DNA of 64,000 bases from CAZYMF01 sp964648215 (GTDB lineage Bacteria; Desulfobacterota; Binatia; HRBIN30; JACQVA1): positions 1 to 64,000 of the forward strand of contig CAZYMF010000006.1 of assembly GCA_964648215.1 (NCBI GenBank), read 5' to 3'. Positions within the stretch are counted from its first letter, which is position 1. The number at the start of each line of letters is the position of its first letter. Under the pieces are notes generated by a model. That model was not told the origin of the DNA. It did not search any database and saw nothing but the letters and a program-made list of their open reading frames with translations. The position numbers and the translations under genes are program-made. Positions 33,849-42,864 of the stretch are shown here, in pieces.

Positions 33849-35090
33849 CTAGGGCAACGCCGGCAGCGTGATCACGTCGCCAGCGTCAACAGGCCGCACG
33901 CTGTCGTAGTTGAGGTTGAACGCATCGCTGAAGCCACTGGCGTAGGTTTCCTCGGCGACGCCGAGAAGACCGTGCAGAGGGCTGTTCGCCGGGACGCCAC
34001 GAATGCGGGTCTGACCGGTCAGTGTTCCCTCGACTCCAACCGCAAAGATCGACGCCGAGTCGTCCGCGGTGCCCACCCTCGTGTCGAGATCGGACAGGCG
34101 GATGGTCTTGAAACAGTCGACCCTGGTGCTCGACGAGAAACGCTGCTCGAACTCGTTGATGATCGCCAGCTGTGCGATCGTCGCTCGCTGCCCACTGATG
34201 CTGTTGGCTCCCGAGGTGTCTTCCAGGTCCTCCGAGCAGGGCACCAGCGTCAGCGTCGTGTTGACCGCATCACCATCACCGAACGGCTCCGCACCTTCGA
34301 AGAAGTGGTTGAGAACCAGCGTGCTGGGACAGGAAGCGTACTCGGCCGTGGAGCAGACCGGGGCCGAACCATTGCCGTCGGTGCCCAGGCAGAGAGTCTG
34401 GTCGCTGTTATTCGAGCCGGTGATTGCCGGAATTCCGACCGCGTTATACTGCCGCACATCGACGCCGCCCGCGGTGACGTCGTAGATCCGCGCCGTCCCG
34501 ATGAAGTCGTTCCGATCCACCGGCACGTCGGTGGTGTTGTCGATCTCGACGCACTTCAGCTCGCCGACGAAGGGGTCCTCGGGGACCGGCAGAAGCGCCC
34601 CTTCGTTGCCGCTGCAGCCGTTCAAGTTGCCGGCACCGCAGGGAAGCACGCCCCCCTGGGAGGCGCGGAAACCAACCGGCTGGTTCTGGGTAACAGTGGC
34701 GAAGAAGTCAGTCACCCGCCACAGGCCCACACAGCTTTGGTTCTGAGACCGGCAGTTCAGCTCCGGGTCGGCGCTGTTCGGGTCGCAGATGTTGTCGATA
34801 GTGCTATCGTCGCCGGCGCAAAAGCTGTTCGCATTCACCCAGAAGCAGTGTAGCTGGTGCGGCCCGGCCGGATCGGTGTTGGCGATCTCGACGACAGTGT
34901 CCGTCAGCGTCGCCCCGCCCGTCAGCAGGCCAGTAGTATCCACACTGATCTTAGGAAAAACGAGAATCCCCGCCGCCGTGTCGGAGCCCACCTGCTGCGC
35001 CTGGGCCAGCCCCGTCGCCGCCAGGAGAACGGCGGCGGCTCCCAGCACTGCGAGCGCGCTTGGTGACCGATCCCGCTTCCGTGTACGCAT
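33849..35090 (-). CDS. Secreted protein of tandem paralogue family, member A
   Basis: A 413-residue exported protein; the signal peptide ends around LLAATGLAQAQ. Blocks shared with the three following paralogues are ILVFPKISVDT, VVEIANT...HCFWVNANSFC, VTDFFATVTQNQPVGFRAS, VPEDPFVGELKCVEID, YNAVGIP, HFFEGAEP, LTLVPCSEDLED and INEFEQRFSSSTRVDCF. At least ten Cys suggest disulfides. I do not recognise the family. The start at 35090 is fixed by GAAAGGAGACGGGCA before the ATG, nearly identical to the leader of member C. It is last in the operon, before the strong terminator. Confidence 0.85.
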   Translation of the reverse strand: MRTRKRDRSPSALAVLGAAAVLLAATGLAQAQQVGSDTAAGILVFPKISVDTTGLLTGGATLTDTVVEIANTDPAGPHQLHCFWVNANSFCAGDDSTIDNICDPNSADPELNCRSQNQSCVGLWRVTDFFATVTQNQPVGFRASQGGVLPCGAGNLNGCSGNEGALLPVPEDPFVGELKCVEIDNTTDVPVDRNDFIGTARIYDVTAGGVDVRQYNAVGIPAITGSNNSDQTLCLGTDGNGSAPVCSTAEYASCPSTLVLNHFFEGAEPFGDGDAVNTTLTLVPCSEDLEDTSGANSISGQRATIAQLAIINEFEQRFSSSTRVDCFKTIRLSDLDTRVGTADDSASIFAVGVEGTLTGQTRIRGVPANSPLHGLLGVAEETYASGFSDAFNLNYDSVRPVDAGDVITLPALP

Positions 35091-35162
35091 TGCCCGTCTC
35101 CTTTCTTCCATCACACGACTCTGCCTACCTGTTGCGTCCGCCATGACTCAACCTCGCGGACC

Positions 35163-36233
35163 TCACGGCGTAGAGAGCCGGATGACGGCCGGCGAGCCGG
35201 TCGTAACCGGCAGATTCGTCGTATCCGTGTTGCCGGCAACGTGAACGTTGTTGGCGGCGCTGGCGCTGTTCGCGGCCCCATCGGTAACCACGCTGTCCAG
35301 GACCGCCAGCACCCCGGCCGACGCATTGGCTCCGGTCGGCGTGATCGTCCCGTAAGCGAAATCAGTGGAGGTCGAGGTGACCGCAAACGCCCCAATCGCG
35401 GTGAGGGGCAGGCGCGTCCAGCAGGCGACCCCCGGACCGCCGGTGAAGGAGATTTGCTGCTCGAACTCGTTGTACGCGATGACGCTCAGGCTGACCGTCT
35501 CGGGCACGAGGTTCTCCAAGTCGGCGCCGCAAGGGATAAGGGTGATGAAGTTGGTGACCGATGAGGTGGGGGTACCGAGTGCCTCGATGACCGGGTCAGC
35601 CGCCCCCGAAGCGAGCGTGGTGAAATTGAGCGAAGCTGGGCAGCCGTTGTACTCAATATTATTGAGCACAAGAGCGTTGCCACTCATCGGATCGCCACCG
35701 TGAATGCTGATCGCGTTGTACTTGGAGACGTCTCCGGGATTGCCTGCCTGGTTGATGTTTTTCACCGTGGCCTGGCCGACCAAGCTGTTCCCCGCAATCG
35801 GGACGTCGCTCTCGTCCACCGTCGCGCAGATCAGCTCGCCGGTGAATCCCGTGACAGTCGGAGGCACGGCGCCGGGGTCGAAGCCGGTGTTGCCATCCAG
35901 TGGGTTGATCTGTCGCCCCTCGCTGACGAGCCAATGGGTCGGCTGCAGGCGCGTCAACCAAATCGAGAAATCGGACTCCTGCCACCGCGGCTGGCCCGTA
36001 TTCGGATCAGGCGAGCCATCGATGTAAAAGCACCGAGCGTGCGTCGTCGAGGTATTGGTGTTGGTGATTTGGATGATGGTGTCCTGGTCGGTGGTGTTCA
36101 CCACCTTGGGGAAAATCAGGATGGAGCCTGGCCGCTCCGTCGAGACGTCCGCGCGGGCCACCCCGGTGATGCCGAACGCCAGGGCGCACATGGCTACCAC
36201 CACCCCGGCGCTCAGGCTCTTGGTCGTCCTCAT
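35163..36233 (-). CDS. Secreted protein of tandem paralogue family, member B
   Basis: A 356-residue exported protein, the shortest of the four. The signal peptide is MRTTKSLSAGVVVAMCALAF with cleavage near GVARA. Shared blocks: SILIFPKVVNTTDQDTIIQI, HARCFYIDGS, SDFSIWLTRLQPTHWLVSEG, GFTGELICATVDESDVP, YNAISIHGG, LITLIPCGADLEN in family register, and YNEFEQQISF. It has fewer Cys than its relatives. AGGAGG lies 7 nt before the ATG. A 72-nt gap leads to member A with no terminator between. Confidence 0.85.
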   Translation of the reverse strand: MRTTKSLSAGVVVAMCALAFGITGVARADVSTERPGSILIFPKVVNTTDQDTIIQITNTNTSTTHARCFYIDGSPDPNTGQPRWQESDFSIWLTRLQPTHWLVSEGRQINPLDGNTGFDPGAVPPTVTGFTGELICATVDESDVPIAGNSLVGQATVKNINQAGNPGDVSKYNAISIHGGDPMSGNALVLNNIEYNGCPASLNFTTLASGAADPVIEALGTPTSSVTNFITLIPCGADLENLVPETVSLSVIAYNEFEQQISFTGGPGVACWTRLPLTAIGAFAVTSTSTDFAYGTITPTGANASAGVLAVLDSVVTDGAANSASAANNVHVAGNTDTTNLPVTTGSPAVIRLSTP

Positions 36234-36297
36234 GGCCTTCCTCCTTTTACACTCGCTACCGTCTGCTCGTCCCCTCAAAGGCCCCACGTCTCAGCTC

Positions 36298-37518
36298 TCA
36301 CGGGATGATGATCGTGTTCGTAGCGTCGACGGAGTCCTGGTGAACGTTGTAGGCCGAGCTACCACACGGATCCGCCGTCAATCGGTCACACGGCGCCGGG
36401 CTCGGGCCGGCCGTCAGGTTGAGCCGGGCCACAGCGATGAGGCTGGCGCCGATGGCGCGAATGCGAGTCTGCCCGGCCACGGTGCCCGAAACCCCCGCAC
36501 TCCAGATGGAGCGCTCAGGCTGGGTCGTGTCGATGCGCGAGAGCGAGCTTTGGTAGAAGCAGTTCACCCTGTGGCTGGTGGAGAACCGCTGCTCGAACTC
36601 GTTGAAGACCAGGAACTGTGCCGTCGAGGTCGCCAGCGTGGGATCGGCCCCGCTGAGGTCAACCGAGCACGGGACAAGAGTGAGCTCCGTGTCGGCCACG
36701 GATACGTTGTCGATCGGATCGATGGCGCCGTCGAAGAGATGATTGACGACCGTGACCGCCGAGCAGCCCTGGTAGTCGCCGTTAGGCCCCAAGGTCAGGG
36801 TCGTGCTGTCGCCCGCGGTGGTGCCGTTGGAGCGCAGCCCGACGGCGTTGGCGGTTGCGACATCGAGCGTGCCGTCGGCGAGGATCGTTTCCACGGTCGC
36901 CTCACCCTTGAGATCGTTGGTGTTCGCTGCACCGGCCGGCGGCAGGCCCGTGCTGCGATCCACCTCGACGCAGTGGAGTTCACCGACGAACGGAGACTCC
37001 GGAACCGGCGGAATCAGGCTCCCGGAGTTCGTCGCATTGGTCAGGCAGGTCCCGCCCGGGCACTGCGCGTCGCTGGTGCAGGCGATCAGCGGGTTATTGC
37101 TGCAGACCCTCGTGCTGAGCGGAAAGCCGCTGCCGCTGAGGCCGTCAGAAGCAGACCATCCAAGCGGCTGCCTGGGCGTGAGGTTGATCACGAAGTCGGT
37201 CACGGTCCAGCCCGGGACACAGGATCCGAAGCTGCCGTTGGCGCAGGTGCTCGACGTCTGGCACACCGCACCGGTATTGGTGCAATGGCTGTTGGCGTTG
37301 ATGTAGAAGCACTTGGCGGTGACGGCCTTGGTGGCGTTCGCGTTGGTGAGCTGCACCACGGTGTCCCGGCCGTTGGCCACATTGACGTCGATACGAGGGT
37401 AAACGACGACCGCCGCTGGTTGATCCGAGTTGGTGAAAGCATGCGCGGCCGGCGCCAGCCCGAGCCCGACCACGAGGGTGGCGACGATTGCGGAGCCAAT
37501 TCGCTTGCTAGTCAGCAT
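36298..37518 (-). CDS. Secreted protein of tandem paralogue family, member C
   Basis: A 406-residue exported protein with signal peptide MLTSKRIGSAIVATLVVGLG. Family blocks are AAVVVYPRIDVNVANGRDTV, AKCFYINANSHC, VTDFVINLTPRQPLGWSAS, VPESPFVGELHCVEVD, ANAVGLRS, NHLFDGAIDP, LTLVPCSVDLS and NEFEQRFSTSHRVNCFY. A Cys-rich insertion (CSNNPLIACTSDAQCPGGTC) separates the second and third blocks; a similar Cys pattern occurs in member D. The upstream leader AAAGGAGACGGGCA matches member A. Confidence 0.85.
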   Translation of the reverse strand: MLTSKRIGSAIVATLVVGLGLAPAAHAFTNSDQPAAVVVYPRIDVNVANGRDTVVQLTNANATKAVTAKCFYINANSHCTNTGAVCQTSSTCANGSFGSCVPGWTVTDFVINLTPRQPLGWSASDGLSGSGFPLSTRVCSNNPLIACTSDAQCPGGTCLTNATNSGSLIPPVPESPFVGELHCVEVDRSTGLPPAGAANTNDLKGEATVETILADGTLDVATANAVGLRSNGTTAGDSTTLTLGPNGDYQGCSAVTVVNHLFDGAIDPIDNVSVADTELTLVPCSVDLSGADPTLATSTAQFLVFNEFEQRFSTSHRVNCFYQSSLSRIDTTQPERSIWSAGVSGTVAGQTRIRAIGASLIAVARLNLTAGPSPAPCDRLTADPCGSSAYNVHQDSVDATNTIIIP

Positions 37519-37591
37519 TGCCCGTCTCCTTTCTTTCCTGAGCCCAACATCCTCGACATTCATAACCCGGCACATCTCGTCAGCCATCGCG

Positions 37592-38932
37592 TCACGGGGT
37601 CATGTGCGAGAAGACGCGGGTAACGATCGAGTCGGTTGCGCACAGCTGGCCGGTAGGGCAGTCGGCATTAGTGGTGCAGGCCTGGGTCGTCAGGCCGGTG
37701 TTGGCCGCCTGACAGAAGCCGCGCGAGCCGACAAAGTGACCGTTGCCCGCCGCGGTCCCCAGTGTGGGAGTGAGCACGTTGCTATGGAAGTCCTCCACAA
37801 CGGAGAGCAGGCCCGGCTGCGCCTCGCAGGTCGAGCTGCCCGTGCAGTCGGCATCCGACGTGCAGCCTGCCCCGGCGTTGTTGTTCGGATCGGTCGGGTC
37901 GCCGCCGGTGCACACGAAACCCTGGGCAGGTCGGATCTGGGTACGGGCAAAGGTCGAGCCCAAGGTGCCGAAATTGAACTGGGTGGGATTGAGCTGATCG
38001 AGGAAGCCGTCCCACCAGCAGGTTACGGTGGTGGAAGCGGAGAAGTTGGTCTCGAATTCGTTGGTGACGCTGAACTGAGCGACCACTCGACCCGGGACGA
38101 CGTTGTCGAAATCGGCCGAGCACGGGACCATGGTCAGCTCGTTCGCCACCGGGCAGTCGCCAGCGCTCGGGCAGCTCGCGGTGCCGGTCGCGACGATGTC
38201 ATCGGCACCCTCGGCGTAGTGGTCGACGATCTGAGCCGCGGGACAGGCTTCGTACTCGAAGCCGTCGAGGGCGATCGTGTTCCCGTTGGCGACCGAGTTC
38301 AGGAAACGAAAGCCGATCGCATTGTACTCACTGATCTGAACGCTGGTCCCGAGGGTCTGAATCGTGGCCTCGCCTTTGATGGCATTGTTGCCGACGGGCG
38401 CGTCACTGTCGTCGACCTCGTAGCAGATCAACTGCCCGCGAAAACCGAACCCGCCCAAGGGCGGCGGCAGGATCTGGGTGAACGAGATACCCGGGCAGTT
38501 CTTGGAAGTGGCATCACACATGCCAACCGGCGGGCTCGAGAGGATCAGGTTCGGGTTACGCCCCGTCGACACGCGCCAGATGGTTGGCTGCTGCTTGGTC
38601 AGGGCAATGAAGAAGTCCTGATCTTGCCAATTGACGTCCGAGCAGGATTGCCCAACCGGACAGTCGGAGTTGAGGGAGCACACCGCACCGCTTGTGCTGC
38701 AAATGCCAGTGGCGTTGACGTACTCGCAGTGCGCCTGCACCGGCTGGTTGGAGATGTTGGTAATCTGGATGAGGGTGTCGCGCGTTCCATCCGCGATCAC
38801 CTTCGGGAAGAACAGCACCGACGCGGGCTCGTCCGTCGTGGCGGCGGCCCGGGCGGTGCCCAACCACAGCCCCAGCAGTGACAGCACGGTCCCCAGGCCC
38901 GTCAGCCAAGGATTTCGCTTCAGCACACGCAT
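37592..38932 (-). CDS. Secreted protein of tandem paralogue family, member D
   Basis: A 446-residue exported protein, first in the operon and largest of the four. After the signal peptide (GLGTVLSLLGLWLGTARA) it shows VLFFPKVIADGTRDTLIQI, HCEYVNATGIC, QDQDFFIALTKQQPTIWRVS, FRGQLICYEVDDSDAPVG, YNAIGFRF, DHYAEGADD, LTMVPCSADFDN and TNEFETNFSASTTVTCWW. Three Cys-rich C..D.DC segments (such as CSLNSDCPVGQSC, CTSDADCTGSSTC) are inserted, resembling small disulfide-closed loops. AGGAGG precedes the ATG by 7 nt. Confidence 0.85.
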   Translation of the reverse strand: MRVLKRNPWLTGLGTVLSLLGLWLGTARAAATTDEPASVLFFPKVIADGTRDTLIQITNISNQPVQAHCEYVNATGICSTSGAVCSLNSDCPVGQSCSDVNWQDQDFFIALTKQQPTIWRVSTGRNPNLILSSPPVGMCDATSKNCPGISFTQILPPPLGGFGFRGQLICYEVDDSDAPVGNNAIKGEATIQTLGTSVQISEYNAIGFRFLNSVANGNTIALDGFEYEACPAAQIVDHYAEGADDIVATGTASCPSAGDCPVANELTMVPCSADFDNVVPGRVVAQFSVTNEFETNFSASTTVTCWWDGFLDQLNPTQFNFGTLGSTFARTQIRPAQGFVCTGGDPTDPNNNAGAGCTSDADCTGSSTCEAQPGLLSVVEDFHSNVLTPTLGTAAGNGHFVGSRGFCQAANTGLTTQACTTNADCPTGQLCATDSIVTRVFSHMTP

Positions 38933-39007
38933 CGCACGCCTCCTTTTTGTCTGCACACCGTCTCTACCTCTGCGGGTCGCACAGCGGCCCCAGAGAGAAA
39001 TGCCAAA

Positions 39008-39038
39008 GCTATATCTCTCATTTACGCTAAGTTGTCAA
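39008..39038 (-). promoter_or_regulatory. Putative sigma-70 promoter of the four-paralogue operon
   Basis: On the minus strand TTGACA (39033-39038) is followed by a 19-nt spacer and TATAGC (39008-39013). The spacer is long. The predicted start is about 70 nt upstream of the first paralogue's ATG at 38932. The surrounding 38990-39060 is noticeably AT-rich for this genome. Confidence 0.45.
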
Positions 39039-39176
39039 GAGAAAAAGAAAAGCCTCCCACCAACCGCCCCCCCTCGGACCGCGCGGTCACCGGACGTGAC
39101 CACGTAAGCTACCGAACCTACGGATCTTTAAATGACCCATCCCGACGCCCTTGTCAAGCAAAAGACGGAGGGGCGC

Positions 39177-41489
39177 TCACGGTGTCGGCGTCGGCGTTGG
39201 AACAACGACGCGCACGATGATCTGCGCCGTGGGACCCAACTGCCCCGCCTGGTCGCGCAGCCGCACGGTCAGGAGGGTGTCCCCCGGCGGAAATGTCTCG
39301 GTGGTGTCGGCCTGCTTGCAGAATTGCACGATCCCCTTCGGTGTCGGCGAGGGGCTCACCAAGCTGGAGGTCACGAAGCTCTTCGTGCCGTGCGCGTCCA
39401 TCGTGCAGGCCCCGTCGCTGGTGGCATGGATGGCAAACCGACAGGCGAAATCCTGCAGTGTGTCGGTTATGGTCTGGTCGCCGTCGGCAAAGCTTGGCGT
39501 GGGAATCGCCGGCACCCCGCCGCCCACGGGAGGGGGTCCCTGATCGCAGACCGTAGTGCTGCCATTGCCGATGGCCATGTCCCCCTCGATCTGCAGGTCG
39601 GGCCTGTCCGCCGAGTTCGGAATGGGATTCAGATCGGTGCCGACGGGGGACGTGCTCCCCGGCCTGGGATAGCCTTCGACGACGATCATCCCGGCGCGCG
39701 CACCGTCCGGCACATCCGGAACGACGCTGAACACCTGGATGCCGCCCTCGAACTGCGGCGTCGGCGTCGGGGTGCCGGCGCAGCAACCGAATTGGTTGCA
39801 CCCCAGCGGGCACCCGTCGGTACGGTAGATCCCGAAATAACCGATCCGCGGGCCGGGGTCGGCCGGGGTCAGGGTCGGCGGCGGCGAGGTCGGCGTGATC
39901 GTCGGCGTCGGCGTGAAGGTCGCCGTCAGGCTCGGCGTCTGCGTCTGCGACGGCGTCCGCGTCAGCGTCGGCGTGCGCGTGAACGTCGCCGTGTTGGTCG
40001 CCGTCGGCGGGATCGTATCGGTTGGCGTCGGAATATCGGTCGGCGTGCGCGAAGGCGTCCTCGTCGCGGTATCCGTGGGAGTGGACGACGGCGTTGGCGT
40101 CAAAGTGGGCGTTCGTGTCGGCGTCTCGGTTCGCGTCGGCGTCTCCGTGCGGGTCGGCGTCGCCGTGCGCGTGTCCGTCGGCGTCGGCGTCTGCGACGGC
40201 GTCAGCGATGGGGTTCGCGTCGGCACGGGGGTATGTGTCCGTGTCGGTGTCGCCGTATCGGTCGGCGTTCGCGTCGGCGTCGCGGTCCGCGTACTTGTCG
40301 GAGTTCGCGTCGGCGTCGGCGTCCGCGACGGGGTACGGGTCAACGTCTCGGTCGGCGTTCGCGTTGCCGTGCGGGTGGGCGTCTCGGTCCGTGTCGGCGT
40401 CTCGGTCCGCGTTGCCGTGGGAGTCAACGTCTCCGTGGGGGTTGCGCTCGGAGTTCGCGTTGCGCTGGGCGTCGCCGTGTGGGTGCTCGTCGGCGTCAAC
40501 GACGGCGTGCGCGTCGGGGTTTCGGTGCGCGTTGCGGTAGCGGTTCGCGTGGCGGTCGGCGTGCGCGTCGGCGTCGCAGTCCGCGTCGGCGTACGGGTGA
40601 GGGTCTCGGTTGGGGTCAGTGTCGGTGTGCGAGTGAGTGTCGGCGTCCGCGTCGGGGTTCCCGTCCGCGTCGGAGTTTCAGTGCGCGTCGGAGTTTCAGT
40701 GCGCGTCGGGGTTTCGGTACGCGTCGGTGTCTGCTCGACGACGGGCGTCTCCGTCTTCGTCGCCGTCGCCGACGCGCTGGGCGATGCCGTTGCCGTTGGT
40801 GTTGTCGTGACCGAGGCGCTTGGCGTCGCGGTAGCGGTCGCGGTGGGCGAGGAGGTCCGCGTTGCCGTGCGGCTCGACGTCGCCGTGGCACTGGCCGTCG
40901 GCGTTTGCGTGCTCGTTGCCGTCGCCGTGGGGCTCGGCGACAGCGTGGAGGTAGCCGAGGGCGTTGGCGTCGAGGACACGGTGACCGTGGCAGTGGGGGA
41001 GCGCGTCCCTGTCGCCGTTGGCGTCGGGACGGTCGCCGTGCCGGTTGGCGTTGGGCTGGGCGGCGACGGTGTGTCCGTTGGCGTCGGGGTCGGCGAGACA
41101 GGAGAAAACGAAGGCGTGGCACTTTCCGTCGCCGTGACAGTCGGGGTGGCGGGAGTACCGCCCGTCTCGGTCGGGCCCGGCGTCGAGGGCGGCGCCAGAA
41201 TGGTCTCGAGCGCGAGCAGGTCCGCGCTGTTGACGTGACCGTCACCGTTGACGTCGGCGAACTCGCACAGACTGCCCTCGAAAATGGCTTCGGGGAGGGC
41301 ATCGAGGTCCCGGCTGTCGACGACCCCGTCGCAGTTGGCATCCCCGGTGACGGCACGAGCCTCCGTGGCCCACGCCAAAGTGGAGACCATGACCAGCAAG
41401 CCGCAGCATGCTCCCAGGGTCAACCGACGCCAGCGCCTGTCGCAGCGGCCAGCCGTGCATACCGTTCTCGAAAAGCGCGCGACACTCAT
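39177..41489 (-). CDS. Large secreted protein with two-loop dockerin-like module, long Thr-Pro linker and C-terminal domain
   Basis: About 770 residues from the ATG at 41489. A signal peptide with hydrophobic CCGLLVMVSTLAWA is followed by two calcium-loop repeats, GDANCDGVVDSRDLDAL and ADVNGDGHVNSADLLAL, the layout of a type I dockerin. About 430 residues of Thr-Pro-Arg-Ser repeats follow, then a C-terminal domain with CPLGCNQFGCC, RPDLQIEGDMAIGNGSTTVCD, CRFAIHATSDGAC and FPPGDTLLTVRLRDQAGQLG. The domain is homologous to that of 31390-33300. It ends with a short Thr-Pro tail. Start is uncertain; an in-frame ATG lies further upstream at 41546. Confidence 0.83.
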   Translation of the reverse strand: MSVARFSRTVCTAGRCDRRWRRLTLGACCGLLVMVSTLAWATEARAVTGDANCDGVVDSRDLDALPEAIFEGSLCEFADVNGDGHVNSADLLALETILAPPSTPGPTETGGTPATPTVTATESATPSFSPVSPTPTPTDTPSPPSPTPTGTATVPTPTATGTRSPTATVTVSSTPTPSATSTLSPSPTATATSTQTPTASATATSSRTATRTSSPTATATATPSASVTTTPTATASPSASATATKTETPVVEQTPTRTETPTRTETPTRTETPTRTGTPTRTPTLTRTPTLTPTETLTRTPTRTATPTRTPTATRTATATRTETPTRTPSLTPTSTHTATPSATRTPSATPTETLTPTATRTETPTRTETPTRTATRTPTETLTRTPSRTPTPTRTPTSTRTATPTRTPTDTATPTRTHTPVPTRTPSLTPSQTPTPTDTRTATPTRTETPTRTETPTRTPTLTPTPSSTPTDTATRTPSRTPTDIPTPTDTIPPTATNTATFTRTPTLTRTPSQTQTPSLTATFTPTPTITPTSPPPTLTPADPGPRIGYFGIYRTDGCPLGCNQFGCCAGTPTPTPQFEGGIQVFSVVPDVPDGARAGMIVVEGYPRPGSTSPVGTDLNPIPNSADRPDLQIEGDMAIGNGSTTVCDQGPPPVGGGVPAIPTPSFADGDQTITDTLQDFACRFAIHATSDGACTMDAHGTKSFVTSSLVSPSPTPKGIVQFCKQADTTETFPPGDTLLTVRLRDQAGQLGPTAQIIVRVVVPTPTPTP
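39900..41180. repeat. Degenerate GTCGGCGTC-type tandem repeat encoding the second Thr-Pro linker
   Basis: About 1.3 kb of drifting hexamer-based units of the same type as at 31990-33040, encoding (Thr-Pro/Arg)n on the minus strand. The two tracts lie about 8 kb apart in the same orientation and could recombine. Confidence 0.85.
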
Positions 41490-41860
41490 GCTGCCCGTCT
41501 CGGCGACCCCTTTCCGCCACCCTTGAGGCTGATTCGTATGCGCCATGTGACCTGCATTTGCAAGTACCGATTTCTGGCGACCCGCCGTCGGGCAGGCGAA
41601 CGTCGGCCCTTGCCAAAGGCCCGTCTTCGTTCTATGTGAATCACAACTCAGTTCTGAGCATTCATTCACTTACAAAGGGCCTTTCCCGCCTGTCGCTTGT
41701 CCCGAGCTTCTCCCGCGCCTCGCTCTGCTCCTTCGGGCTCTCGAGCTAGATCTGCGCAGTGGGCGTGCCCGCAACCTCTCCTCGCGTCTCCACCGCTTGC
41801 AATGCCGCCCCACCTACGATCAGATCGCTCCGATACCAGCTTCGGTTTCGGGAGTGTGCG
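41490..41860. other. Divergent intergenic region
   Basis: This 371-nt region lies between the large secreted protein gene and the luciferase-like oxidoreductase. It contains a small palindrome CTCAG-TT-CTGAG (41647-41658) in a locally AT-richer patch. No convincing sigma-70 or sigma-54 element, RNA gene or extra ORF was seen. Confidence 0.4.
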
Positions 41861-42844
41861 ATGAACCTGGGGAAGTTGGCCCTGAGCCTACCGGTCCCGC
41901 CCAACGTGGCGACGTGCCTCGACTGGGCCCGACGAGCCGAAACGCTCGGGTACGAAAGCATTTGGATCGCGGAGACCGGAGGACCGGATCCTTTCGTCCT
42001 TGCCGGCGCGGTGGCGCAAGTGACCTCGACTCCCCGGATCGGTCTGGCCGTCTCCCCGGTCTACATCCGCACCCCCGCTACCATCGCCGCCGCGGCAGGG
42101 ACGGTCTCTCAGCTGGCTCCCGGCCGCTTCATCCTCGGCCTGGGATCATCGAGTCACGCCATCGTCGAGAACTGGCATGGCGTGCCGTTCCGCAAGCCGG
42201 TGACGCGCGTGCGCGAGACCGTCACCACCGTGCGCGCCATGCTCGCCGGGGAAAAGAGCAAGTTCGAGGGAGTCACGCTGCGCACTCACGGCTACCGCCT
42301 GATGGCCCCCACGGCCGGACCGGTGCCGATCTACGTGGGCGCCCTGCGACCACCGATGTTGGAGGTGGCCGGCGAGGTTGGTGACGGCGTCGTCGTAAAC
42401 CTCTTTCCCGCCCCGGCACTGCCGAGAATGCTCGAACACGTCGCCGCCGGCGCCAGACGTGTCGGCAAGGATCCGACCGACCTCGAAGTCGTCTGCCGAC
42501 ACCAGGTTCTGGTCACCGACGACAAGAAGGGAGCACGGGAGCTCTTTCGCGCCGGACTCACCGGCTACTTTGCGACTCCGGTCTACAACAAGTTCGCCGC
42601 CTGGTACGGGTTCGAAGAAGAGGCGGCGCTGATCGAGAAGGGGTTCAAGACGGGCGATCGTGAAATGACCAGACGGGGGATGACCGACCGTTTCGTGGAT
42701 AGCCTGGGCATCTTCGGCTCGCTCGAGGAATGCCGCGAGCGGATCGCGGCCTTCGTCCGGGCGGGCGTGACGACGACGATCATCAGCCCGCTGGCGCTCG
42801 ATCCCGAGGCGATCCGGCGAACGCTGGAAGGCTTGGCTCCCTGA
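41861..42844 (+). CDS. LLM-class (luciferase-like) F420-dependent oxidoreductase
   Basis: A 327-residue TIM-barrel oxidoreductase of the bacterial-luciferase-like superfamily, subgroup using F420. Features are MNLGKLALSLPVPPN, AETLGYESIWIAETGGPDP, IGLAVSPVYIRTPATIAA, RFILGLGSSSHAIVENWHG and GPVPIYVGALRPPMLEVAGEVGDGVV. The F420 preference is inferred from the subgroup and from the cofGHDE operon in the same window. The substrate is unknown. The ATG at 41861 follows GGGAG (41850-41854). It is convergent with the WS/DGAT gene. Confidence 0.9.
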   Translation: MNLGKLALSLPVPPNVATCLDWARRAETLGYESIWIAETGGPDPFVLAGAVAQVTSTPRIGLAVSPVYIRTPATIAAAAGTVSQLAPGRFILGLGSSSHAIVENWHGVPFRKPVTRVRETVTTVRAMLAGEKSKFEGVTLRTHGYRLMAPTAGPVPIYVGALRPPMLEVAGEVGDGVVVNLFPAPALPRMLEHVAAGARRVGKDPTDLEVVCRHQVLVTDDKKGARELFRAGLTGYFATPVYNKFAAWYGFEEEAALIEKGFKTGDREMTRRGMTDRFVDSLGIFGSLEECRERIAAFVRAGVTTTIISPLALDPEAIRRTLEGLAP

Positions 42845-42864
42845 GCGGGACCTTTCCTCCGCCG

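Noticed and set aside
39895..41238. Long plus-strand frame encoding Val-Gly-Val-Arg repeats across the Thr-Pro linker (and a similar one at 32093-32710)
   Set aside because: It is the mirror of the GTCGGCGTC repeat that encodes the Thr-Pro linker on the minus strand. The minus frame has signal peptide, calcium loops and folded domain; the plus frame has none.
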